A stretch of 31,923 nucleotides of DNA from NCBI GenBank assembly GCA_021151665.1, contig JAGKWW010000033.1, positions 1-31,923 of the forward strand, in the 5' to 3' direction. Within the stretch, counting starts at the first letter, position 1; the number at the start of each line of letters is the position of its first letter. Below the pieces are notes generated by a model. That model made no database searches and had not been told where the DNA came from. It saw only the letters and a program-made list of their open reading frames with translations. Shown here piece after piece: positions 24,057 through 30,349 of the stretch. The position numbers were made by a program, and so were the translations under genes. This stretch comes from Flavobacteriaceae bacterium (GTDB taxonomy: Bacteria > Bacteroidota > Bacteroidia > Flavobacteriales > Flavobacteriaceae).

Positions 24057-24899
24057 ATGAAGATCATCATACACGGCGGCTTCTTTAGCGAATCGGGTAC
24101 CGACGAGGCTACAAAAACCGCTAAGCAGGAAGCCATGAAATACATTGCCTCTACCGCTTTCGATTACCTTAAAGACCACACGGCATTACAAACTGCTGCT
24201 TTTGCCGTAGCGTTGCTGGAAGACGACCCGCTGTTTAATGCGGGCACGGGATCGCAGATACAAAGCGACGGGCAGATACGTATGAGCGCCGCCCTGATGG
24301 ATGGCGTGACCAAGCGTATGAGTGGGGTGATCAATATTCAAAGCGTGAAAAACCCCATCCTTGTAGCAGGTAAGCTAATAGGGTATGACGACCGTATACT
24401 GGGTGGAGAAGGCGCTACTGCGTTCGCACGTATGAATGATTTCCCCGAATATTCGCCGGAGATCCCGCAGCGCCGCCAGGAGTTTGAAGATAAGCTGAAA
24501 AGCAAGGGTACCGGCACGGTAGGCTGCGTAGCAATGGATGCCGAAGGGCGCATCGCGGCGGCAACTTCTACCGGGGGTAAGGGCTTCGAGATGGTGGGCA
24601 GGATCTCGGATTCGGCTACTGTGGCGGGCAATTATTGCAACGAAATATGCGGGGTAAGCTGCACAGGCGTGGGCGAAGATATAGTGAGCAATGCTACCGC
24701 CGCCAAGATCGTAACGCGTGTAACCGACGGGATGCCGATGACGCAGGCCTTTGAAAAAACTTTTGCAGAACTGAAAGAATATGAGGGCTTTTGCGGCGCT
24801 ATAGCGATAGACAGGAATGGGAATTTCTATCATCAGGATTCGCACCCTACCATGGTGTTTGCGAGTTATGACGGGGAGAGCTTCGAGTGTTTTAAATGA
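24057..24899 (+). CDS. Isoaspartyl peptidase / plant-type L-asparaginase
   Basis: This Ntn-hydrolase precursor of 280 residues self-cleaves before a Thr into alpha and beta subunits. Seen: IIIHGGFF at the N terminus; LFNAGTGSQIQSDGQIRMSAALMDG; the autoproteolysis site GTGTVGCVAMD with Thr154 as presumed nucleophile; and ATSTGGKGFEMVGRISDSATVAGNYC with the substrate-binding Arg-x-x-Asp. Family enzymes hydrolyse beta-aspartyl dipeptides and asparagine. Next to two cyanophycinases, its likely job is to split beta-Asp-Arg to Asp and Arg, the last step of cyanophycin breakdown; that is inference from context. The 32-base gap after the cphB terminator shows no clear -7 box. Confidence 0.93.
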   Translation: MKIIIHGGFFSESGTDEATKTAKQEAMKYIASTAFDYLKDHTALQTAAFAVALLEDDPLFNAGTGSQIQSDGQIRMSAALMDGVTKRMSGVINIQSVKNPILVAGKLIGYDDRILGGEGATAFARMNDFPEYSPEIPQRRQEFEDKLKSKGTGTVGCVAMDAEGRIAAATSTGGKGFEMVGRISDSATVAGNYCNEICGVSCTGVGEDIVSNATAAKIVTRVTDGMPMTQAFEKTFAELKEYEGFCGAIAIDRNGNFYHQDSHPTMVFASYDGESFECFK

Positions 24900-24913
24900 T
24901 GAATTTGCTGAGT

Positions 24914-25222
24914 TATTTCGCAGAGTTACACAGAGATGTCGCAGAGACTCACAGAGGCATTGTGTACTTTGTGGTAAAAATTTCACAGAGATTCGCAAAG
25001 AAGCCGCGAAGGTTCGCAAAGGCATTGTGAACTTTGTGTTTCTTAGTGTTCTTTGTGGTAGAATTTTTGATATCAATTACACAAATTTCACAAAAAGCTT
25101 TGTGTGACTTTGCGCAAAAATATTTCACAGAGATTCACAAAGAAGCCGCGAAGGTTAGCCACCAATTGCATCAATTACTTTGTGAAACTTTGTGTCTCCT
25201 TTGTGTTCTTTGTGGTTAAAAT
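24914..25222. repeat. Array of CACAGAG/CTTTGTG hairpin repeats, array 1
   Basis: There is no gene in this 449-base gap (24900-25348). It contains several units, each a left arm of words such as CACAGAG, CGCAAAG and GCCGCGAAGGTT, and a right arm of their complements (CTTTGTG, CTTAGTG). They make long imperfect hairpins with 7-8-base periodicity. Clear units are about 24914-24980, 24981-25071 and 25122-25222, and a shorter one lies at 25078-25121. The same core is used in array 2 (26189-26470). Confidence 0.8.
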
Positions 25223-25270
25223 ACACGACGAGTTCATGCAAAGATTAATGTCACTTTGAACTAAATTGCA

Positions 25271-25316
25271 CCGGCTTTAGCCGGGTGTCCAGAGTCATAT
25301 TATTGGCTTTAGCCAA
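25271..25316. repeat. Pair of GGCTTTAGCC mini-hairpins
   Basis: CCGGCTTTAGCCGG (25271-25284) and TTGGCTTTAGCCAA (25303-25316) share the core GGCTTTAGCC. The outer pairs change together (CC..GG to TT..AA), so the stem is preserved. They lie 33 bases upstream of the methyltransferase start. Confidence 0.6.
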
Positions 25317-25348
25317 ATCATATTTTTCCTATCTTTCGGAAAAAACCG

Positions 25349-26149
25349 ATGACCGATAATTATAAGGATATTAACCGCGCGCTGTGGAATTCCCGCACCG
25401 ATGTTCACGTGGAATCGGAATTCTATGACATGGAAGGTTTCCTCGCGGGCAACACCTCCCTTAAAGAGATAGAGCTTAATTTGCTGGGCGATATTCGCGG
25501 TAAAAAAGTACTGCACCTGCAATGCCATTTTGGGCAGGATACATTATCGCTGACCCGCATAGGCGCTGAAGTGACGGGCGCCGACCTGTCTGACCGTGCC
25601 GTCGAATACGCCCGGGAGCTCGCAAAACGCACAAACCTCCAGGCTGAATTTGTTTGCTGCGATATTTACGACCTTCCCCAGCATCTTGACGCAAGGTTTG
25701 ATATTGTCTTCACCAGCTATGGCACCATCGGCTGGCTTCCCGACCTCGACAAATGGGCGGGCGTGGTTTCGCATTTCCTGAAGCCGGGCGGAAAATTTGT
25801 TTTTGTTGAGTTCCACCCCGTTGTCTGGATGTTTGACGATGCGCTTGAAAAGGTGGTGTACAGCTACTTCAACGCCGCGCCTATCATCGAGAATGAAAAC
25901 GGCACCTATGCCGATAAGCAGGCTGATATCCATAATAAATCAATTAGCTGGAACCACAACCTCGCTGAGGTACTGCAAAGCCTTATCAACGCCGGTATCA
26001 CGCCGAAGGATATCCGGGAGTATGATTTCTCGCCGTACGACATCTTCCCTAACAGTAGCGAAGAAGAACCGGGCCGCTACCGCGTGGCGCACATGGACAA
26101 CAGGCTCCCGCTTGTGTATAGTGTGGTGGGGGAGAAGGGGTTATTTTGA
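25349..26149 (+). CDS. Class I SAM-dependent methyltransferase
   Basis: This cytoplasmic Rossmann-fold methyltransferase has 266 residues. Seen: motif I in KKVLHLQCHFGQDTLSLTRIG (about 52-72), here HxQCHFGQ in place of the usual DxGxGxG; the acidic residue after strand 2, Asp79 in VTGADLS; CCDIYDLP; FDIVFTSYGTIGWLPD; and the post-motif strand LKPGGKFVFVEFHPV. The C-terminal ~90 residues probably bind the substrate, which is not identifiable. TATCTTTC at 25330-25337 is a one-mismatch -7 box 11 bases before the ATG. The gene is flanked on both sides by hairpin-repeat arrays and has no obvious functional link to the cyanophycin genes. Confidence 0.9.
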   Translation: MTDNYKDINRALWNSRTDVHVESEFYDMEGFLAGNTSLKEIELNLLGDIRGKKVLHLQCHFGQDTLSLTRIGAEVTGADLSDRAVEYARELAKRTNLQAEFVCCDIYDLPQHLDARFDIVFTSYGTIGWLPDLDKWAGVVSHFLKPGGKFVFVEFHPVVWMFDDALEKVVYSYFNAAPIIENENGTYADKQADIHNKSISWNHNLAEVLQSLINAGITPKDIREYDFSPYDIFPNSSEEEPGRYRVAHMDNRLPLVYSVVGEKGLF

Positions 26150-26188
26150 ATTTCGAATGATGAATTTTGAATGACGGAAGCGGAGTAC

Positions 26189-26470
26189 GTTATTTCACAG
26201 AGATTCGCAAAGAAGCCACGAAGGTTCGCAGAGATTATTGCTTCGTGTGACTTTGTGGTAAAAATTTTCGCAGAGATTCGCAAAGAAGCCGCGAAGGTTC
26301 GCAGAGATTTTTGCTTCGTGTAACTTTGTGTTTCCTTAGTGTACTTTGTGGTAATAATTTCACAGAGATTGCAAAGAAGCCGCGAAGACTCACAGAGTTA
26401 AGATGCAAATAATATGTGTTCGAAAAATATGTCGTGAAACTTTGTGCCTTCTTTGCGTGACTTTGTGGAA
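26189..26470. repeat. Array of CACAGAG/CTTTGTG hairpin repeats, array 2
   Basis: Three successive units (about 26191-26265, 26266-26358 and 26359-26470) share the left-arm core GCAAAGAAGCCGCGAAG with one or two changes, and right arms rich in CTTTGTG. They are separated by T/A-rich loops of different length. Together with copy 2 of the dispersed repeat they occupy most of the 613-base gene-free interval 26150-26762. AT-rich AATTTTGAAT words precede the array. Confidence 0.8.
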
Positions 26471-26581
26471 CAAATCCGTCAACCGGCTTTTACCCCTGAT
26501 GCGTAGTATTTGGACTATGTATCTATGTGTTTGAATAGTCAGGAGCTGAAACATTACAAAATAAAAATGTCTTCCCTTCCC

Positions 26582-26690
26582 AGCCCCGATTGCAGCGGCA
26601 TCCTGCCGGAGCCTGCACAGGCAGATACAGCGTAAAGCGGGAACATGGATTGCGGATAAATCCCAAGCCTTTCGCTGCCAAAAAAATCCT
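26582..26690 (+). repeat. Dispersed ~105-base repeat, copy 2
   Basis: Copy 2 of the family at 10586 and 30121. In order: AGCCCCGAT, AGCGGCATCCTGCCGGAGCC, TGCACAGGCAGATACAGCG, AAGCGGGAACA, a variable part, and AAGCCTTTCGCTGCC with an A-run. The GCCTGC/GCAGGC words form an internal hairpin. It aligns closely with the inverted copy 3 over its full length. Confidence 0.85.
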
Positions 26691-26734
26691 ATAACCAAGA
26701 ACCAAAACCGAATACCCGTTTGGCAAACTTTCGC

Positions 26735-26742
26735 TATCTTTG
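26735..26742 (+). promoter_or_regulatory. -7 box for thrS
   Basis: TATCTTTG, an exact TAnnTTTG match, 20 bases upstream of the thrS ATG. The leader would be about 15 bases, too short for the long structured leader known from E. coli thrS. Confidence 0.5.
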
Positions 26743-26762
26743 CGCTTTATAAATTTTAACAG

Positions 26763-28709
26763 ATGATAAATATTACACTGCCGGACGGTTCGGTGAAAAA
26801 ATTCGACGCGGGTGTTACCCCGATGGATGTTGCCATGAGCATAAGTGAAGGCCTGGCCAGGAACGTGATTTCTGCCTCCTTCAATGGTACAACTGTTGAA
26901 ACGAAAACACCACTCACGACCGACGGATCGCTAATATTATACACCTGGAACGATAAAGAGGGCAAGAAAGCCTTTTGGCATTCTACAAGCCACGTGATGG
27001 CGCAGGCGCTGCAGGAACTGTACCCCGGCGTTAAGCTGACTATTGGCCCTGCTATTGATAACGGTTTTTACTATGACGTAGACTTCAACGGCCAACAGGT
27101 AACCGATAAAGACTTTAAAGCGATTGAAGATAAAGTGCTTGCCATTGCGCGCGAAAAGCACGAGTTCAGCATGCGCTCTGCCAGCAAGGCCGAAGCGCTT
27201 GAATTTTATAAGAAGGAGGACAACCCGTATAAGGTGGAGCTGATAGAGAACCTGGAAGATGGTACCATCACCTTTTGCGACCATGCTACCTTTACCGACC
27301 TGTGCCGTGGCGGGCACATTCCGAACACCGGCTTTATCAAGGCGATGAAGATCATGAGCGTGGCAGGTGCTTACTGGCGCGGCGATGAGAAGAACAAGCA
27401 GCTTACCCGCGTGTATGGGATCTCGTTCCCGAAACAGAAAGACCTTACCGAATACCTTGAGCTACTGGAAGAAGCCAAGCGCCGCGACCACCGCAAGCTG
27501 GGTAAGGAGCTGGAGCTTTTCGCCTTTTCACAAAAGGTAGGGCAGGGTCTTCCGCTATGGCTGCCAAAGGGTGCCGCACTACGCGACCGCCTGGAGCAGT
27601 TCCTTAAAAAAGCACAAAAAAAAGCGGGATATGAGCAGGTGGTAACGCCGCACATCGGGCAGAAAGAATTATATGTAACCTCGGGCCACTACGCCAAGTA
27701 TGGCGCCGACAGCTTCCAGCCGATACACACGCCACATGAGGGCGAGGAGTTTTTGCTGAAGCCGATGAACTGTCCGCACCACTGCGAGATATACAACACC
27801 AAGCCATGGTCGTACAAAGACCTGCCGAAGCGTTATGCGGAATTTGGTACCGTGTATCGCTATGAGCAGAGCGGCGAGCTGCACGGGCTTACCCGCGTGC
27901 GTGGCTTTACCCAGGATGATGCGCACATTTTCTGTACGCCCGATCAGCTGGATGAGGAGTTCAAAAAAGTGATCGACCTGGTACTTTACGTGTTCTCGTC
28001 GCTTGGCTTTGAGAACTTCAGTGCGCAGGTATCGCTTCGCGATAAAGAGAACCACGAGAAATACATAGGTACCGATGAGAATTGGGAGAAGGCAGAGAAT
28101 GCCATCATCAACGCTGCGAAAGACAAAGGCCTGAACACCGTTGTGGAGTATGGCGAGGCAGCCTTCTACGGGCCAAAACTCGACTTTATGGTGAAGGATG
28201 CGCTGGGCCGTCAGTGGCAGCTGGGTACCATACAGGTAGACTACAACCTACCGGAGCGTTTTGACCTTACGTATAAAGGTGCTGATAATGAGCTGCACCG
28301 CCCGGTAATGATTCACCGTGCGCCATTCGGCTCTATGGAGCGTTTTGTGGCGATACTGCTGGAAAACACCGCCGGCAACTTCCCGCTCTGGCTGATGCCG
28401 GAGCAGGCTATCGTATTGTCTCTTAGTGAGAAATATGAAAATTATGCCAAAAAAGTTTTGGATTTGCTCGAAAATCACGAAATTCGCGCCCAAATCGACA
28501 ACCGCAACGAGACGATAGGCAAGAAGATACGCGAGGCTGAGGTGCAAAAAACACCGTTTATGCTAATCGTTGGTGAGGAAGAAGAGAAAAACGGTACGGT
28601 TTCTGTAAGAAGGCATGGTGACGCCGGGAAATCGAACCAGAGTATGACAATAGAACAGTTTGCTTCCCTTGTGCAGGAAGAGATAAATAAAACACTGAAA
28701 CAATTTTAG
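26763..28709 (+). CDS. thrS: Threonyl-tRNA synthetase
   Basis: This class II aminoacyl-tRNA synthetase charges tRNA-Thr and edits mischarged serine. It has 648 residues, the normal bacterial size. Seen: the TGS domain (1-60, LPDGSVKKFDAGVTPMDVA); the editing domain with HSTSH (His73/His77) and DLCRGGHIP; class II motif 2 in YRYEQSGELHGLTRVRGFTQDDAHIFC; the zinc-site Cys region LKPMNCPHHCEIY; motif 3 HRAPFGSMERF; and the anticodon-binding domain (from about 540, beginning PLWLMPEQAIVLSLS). It leads the thrS-infC-rpmI-rplT cluster, and infC begins about two dozen bases after its stop. Confidence 0.98.
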   Translation: MINITLPDGSVKKFDAGVTPMDVAMSISEGLARNVISASFNGTTVETKTPLTTDGSLILYTWNDKEGKKAFWHSTSHVMAQALQELYPGVKLTIGPAIDNGFYYDVDFNGQQVTDKDFKAIEDKVLAIAREKHEFSMRSASKAEALEFYKKEDNPYKVELIENLEDGTITFCDHATFTDLCRGGHIPNTGFIKAMKIMSVAGAYWRGDEKNKQLTRVYGISFPKQKDLTEYLELLEEAKRRDHRKLGKELELFAFSQKVGQGLPLWLPKGAALRDRLEQFLKKAQKKAGYEQVVTPHIGQKELYVTSGHYAKYGADSFQPIHTPHEGEEFLLKPMNCPHHCEIYNTKPWSYKDLPKRYAEFGTVYRYEQSGELHGLTRVRGFTQDDAHIFCTPDQLDEEFKKVIDLVLYVFSSLGFENFSAQVSLRDKENHEKYIGTDENWEKAENAIINAAKDKGLNTVVEYGEAAFYGPKLDFMVKDALGRQWQLGTIQVDYNLPERFDLTYKGADNELHRPVMIHRAPFGSMERFVAILLENTAGNFPLWLMPEQAIVLSLSEKYENYAKKVLDLLENHEIRAQIDNRNETIGKKIREAEVQKTPFMLIVGEEEEKNGTVSVRRHGDAGKSNQSMTIEQFASLVQEEINKTLKQF

Positions 28710-28732
28710 GTTTAACTTAAATATTTAAAGCC

Positions 28733-29287
28733 ATAGCAATTAGAAACAACAGAGGCTACCAGCCTCGGGTAGAAAAAAAAGACGCTCACCGTATCAATAA
28801 CAACATCCGCGTACCTGAAGTAAGGCTCGTGGGTGAGAATATCGAACCGGGTGTTTACAAAACTTCGCAGGCCATGCAGATGGCAGAGCAGCAGGAGCTT
28901 GACCTTGTAGAGATCTCTCCGAATGCCGAGCCGCCCGTGTGTAAGATCATGGACTATAAGAAGTTCCTTTATGAGCAGAAGAAGCGTGACAAAATGCTTA
29001 AGGCTAAGTCTACGCAGATCGTTGTAAAGGAGATACGCTTCGGCCCGCAGACGGATGAGCACGATTATGAGTTTAAGCGTAAGAATGCTGAGAAGTTCCT
29101 GAAAGAAGGTTCAAAGCTAAAGGCGTTTGTATTCTTTAAAGGCCGTTCTATCATCTATAAGGAGCAGGGGCAGATATTGCTGCTCAGGCTGGCTACCGAC
29201 CTGGAAGAATTCGGGAAAGTAGAAGCCATGCCGGTTCTTGAAGGTAAGCGTATGATCATGTTCATCGCTCCGAAGAAAAAGAAGTAA
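28733..29287 (+). CDS. infC: Translation initiation factor IF-3, non-canonical start codon
   Basis: IF-3 binds the 30S subunit, checks start codon and initiator tRNA, and keeps subunits apart. The first ATG/GTG/TTG-type codon in frame is GTG at 28829, which would cut off the N-terminal domain start. Upstream the frame is open and encodes RNNRGYQPRVEKKDAHRINN then IRVPEVRLVGEN, which is conserved IF-3 sequence. The only sensible initiators are AUA at 28733 (AIRNNRG, 184 residues) or AUU at 28739 (182 residues). AUU is the E. coli infC start and underlies its autoregulation by IF-3. The linker (KKRDKMLKAK) and C domain (EIRFGPQTDEHDYEFKRKNAEKFL) are complete. I give 28733 but cannot separate the two. 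Confidence 0.9.
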   Translation: MAIRNNRGYQPRVEKKDAHRINNNIRVPEVRLVGENIEPGVYKTSQAMQMAEQQELDLVEISPNAEPPVCKIMDYKKFLYEQKKRDKMLKAKSTQIVVKEIRFGPQTDEHDYEFKRKNAEKFLKEGSKLKAFVFFKGRSIIYKEQGQILLLRLATDLEEFGKVEAMPVLEGKRMIMFIAPKKKK

Positions 29288-29289
29288 AC

Positions 29290-29358
29290 GGTTTATTGTT
29301 TAGGGTTTATAGTTGAGGTGTACCGAACACGGAACCTGAAACTTTAAACCTGAAACCC
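29290..29358. repeat. Long imperfect hairpin in the infC-rpmI spacer
   Basis: Left arm 29290-29319 (GGTTTATTGTTTAGGGTTTA...GAGGT) can pair imperfectly with right arm 29334-29358 (ACCTGAAACTTTAAACCTGA...CCC) around a GTACCGAACACGGA-type loop. The AAACCTGA words resemble common flavobacterial intergenic repeats. It may be only a repeat, or it may affect rpmI-rplT expression. Confidence 0.5.
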
Positions 29359-29395
29359 ATTTTGTAAGTAAGATAAATAAAAATACAGGAAGAAA

Positions 29396-29593
29396 ATGCC
29401 TAAAATGAAAACTAAATCCAGCGCTAAGAAACGCTTTCAGGTGACTGGCTCTGGAAAAATCAAAAGGAAGCACGCTTTCAAAAGTCACATCCTGACCAAG
29501 AAATCTAAAAAGCGTAAGCTGGCCCTTACACACTCAAGCCTTGTTCACCAAAGTGACGAGAAGAGTGTTAAGCAGCAACTAAGGCTGATCTAA
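29396..29593 (+). CDS. rpmI: 50S ribosomal protein L35
   Basis: Ribosomal protein bL35 of the large subunit, 65 residues, full length. The sequence MPKMKTKSSAKKRFQVTGSG, the very basic KRKHAFKSHILTKKSKKRKL and the end VKQQLRLI are diagnostic. It lies 108 bases after infC and 98 bases before rplT, in the conserved infC-rpmI-rplT order. In other bacteria L20 represses this operon by binding a leader RNA; no recognisable L20 site was identified here. Confidence 0.98.
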   Translation: MPKMKTKSSAKKRFQVTGSGKIKRKHAFKSHILTKKSKKRKLALTHSSLVHQSDEKSVKQQLRLI

Positions 29594-29691
29594 TCAGCTG
29601 CTGCTTCGGTTAAAACAATTAATAACCCTGGAGCATGGCTTTTAAGTTCCCGCAAATTATGGGGCGCCTGCTACAAAAACAATTTTAAATT

Positions 29692-30036
29692 ATGCCAAGA
29701 TCAGTAAATTCAGTTGCTTCAAGGGCTCGTAGAAAAAGAGTATTGAAGCAAGCCAAAGGTTTCTTTGGACGTCGTAAAAACGTTTGGACAGTAGCCAAAA
29801 ACGCGGTAGAAAAAGCAATGGTTTATGCTTACCGCGACAGAAAACAAAAGAAGAGGAACTTCCGCGCACTTTGGATCATGCGTATCAACGCAGGTGCAAG
29901 GCTTCACGGAATGAGCTACTCTCAATTCATGGGTCAGGTTAAAAAAGCAGGTATCGAATTGAACCGTAAAGTTCTTGCCGACCTTGCAATGAACCACCCT
30001 GAAGCTTTTGCAGCTATCGTTAACAGAATTAAATAA
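29692..30036 (+). CDS. rplT: 50S ribosomal protein L20
   Basis: Ribosomal protein bL20, an assembly-initiating 23S rRNA binder, 114 residues, full length. Seen: MPRSVNSVASRARRKRVLKQ; AKGFFGRRKNVWTVAKNAVEKA; the RDRKQKKRNFRALWIMRINA segment; and LNRKVLADLAMNHPEAFAAI. It closes the thrS-infC-rpmI-rplT cluster and is followed by a good terminator. The 98-base rpmI-rplT spacer is longer than usual and contains no ORF. Confidence 0.98.
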   Translation: MPRSVNSVASRARRKRVLKQAKGFFGRRKNVWTVAKNAVEKAMVYAYRDRKQKKRNFRALWIMRINAGARLHGMSYSQFMGQVKKAGIELNRKVLADLAMNHPEAFAAIVNRIK

Positions 30037-30070
30037 AACGTTCAATAACATATTTATCTTACTTATAAAG

Positions 30071-30097
30071 AACCCTGCAGCAATGCGGGGTTTTTTT
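30071..30097 (+). terminator. Intrinsic terminator after rplT
   Basis: Stem ACCCTGCA/TGCGGGGT (one U-G pair) is capped by a GCAA tetraloop of the GNRA type and followed by seven T (30091-30097), starting 35 bases after the rplT stop. Confidence 0.92.
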
Positions 30098-30120
30098 GTC
30101 ATAACTCAAAGTTAGTACTG

Positions 30121-30225
30121 CTTTTTCTGTAGCGAAAGGTTTGCGCTTTTTCAGCTGGCCTTGTTCCCGTGCTCCGCTTTATCTGCCTGCGCAGGCTCCG
30201 GCAGGATGCCGCTCCGCCCGGGGCT
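30121..30225 (-). repeat. Dispersed ~105-base repeat, copy 3 (inverted)
   Basis: Read on the minus strand this matches copy 2 from AGCCCCGG through AGCGGCATCCTGCCGGAGCC, TGCGCAGGCAGATAAAGCGG, GGGAACA, to CTTTCGCTACAG and an A-run. GCCTGCGCAGGC at its centre is a perfect 12-base palindrome. It fills the gap between the rplT terminator and the promoter of the next gene. The rest of 30098-30349 shows no ORF. Confidence 0.85.
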
Positions 30226-30316
30226 ATTGAGCGAGCTAAGTGACGCCTGTGGATGATAGTGGCTATCCGCCGTCAACTCATAATTTTCTGCATGTCCTAC
30301 ATCCCATAAAATTCTT

Positions 30317-30324
30317 TACTTTTG
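30317..30324 (+). promoter_or_regulatory. -7 box for the TPR sensor gene
   Basis: TACTTTTG, an exact TAnnTTTG match, 25 bases upstream of the ATG at 30350. No clear -33 TTG was seen at the usual distance. Confidence 0.5.
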
Positions 30325-30349
30325 CGGTAATTGCCAATTACAAATTACA

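Noticed and set aside
28829..28831. GTG start for infC
   Set aside because: It would remove conserved IF-3 N-domain sequence that is encoded in frame upstream.
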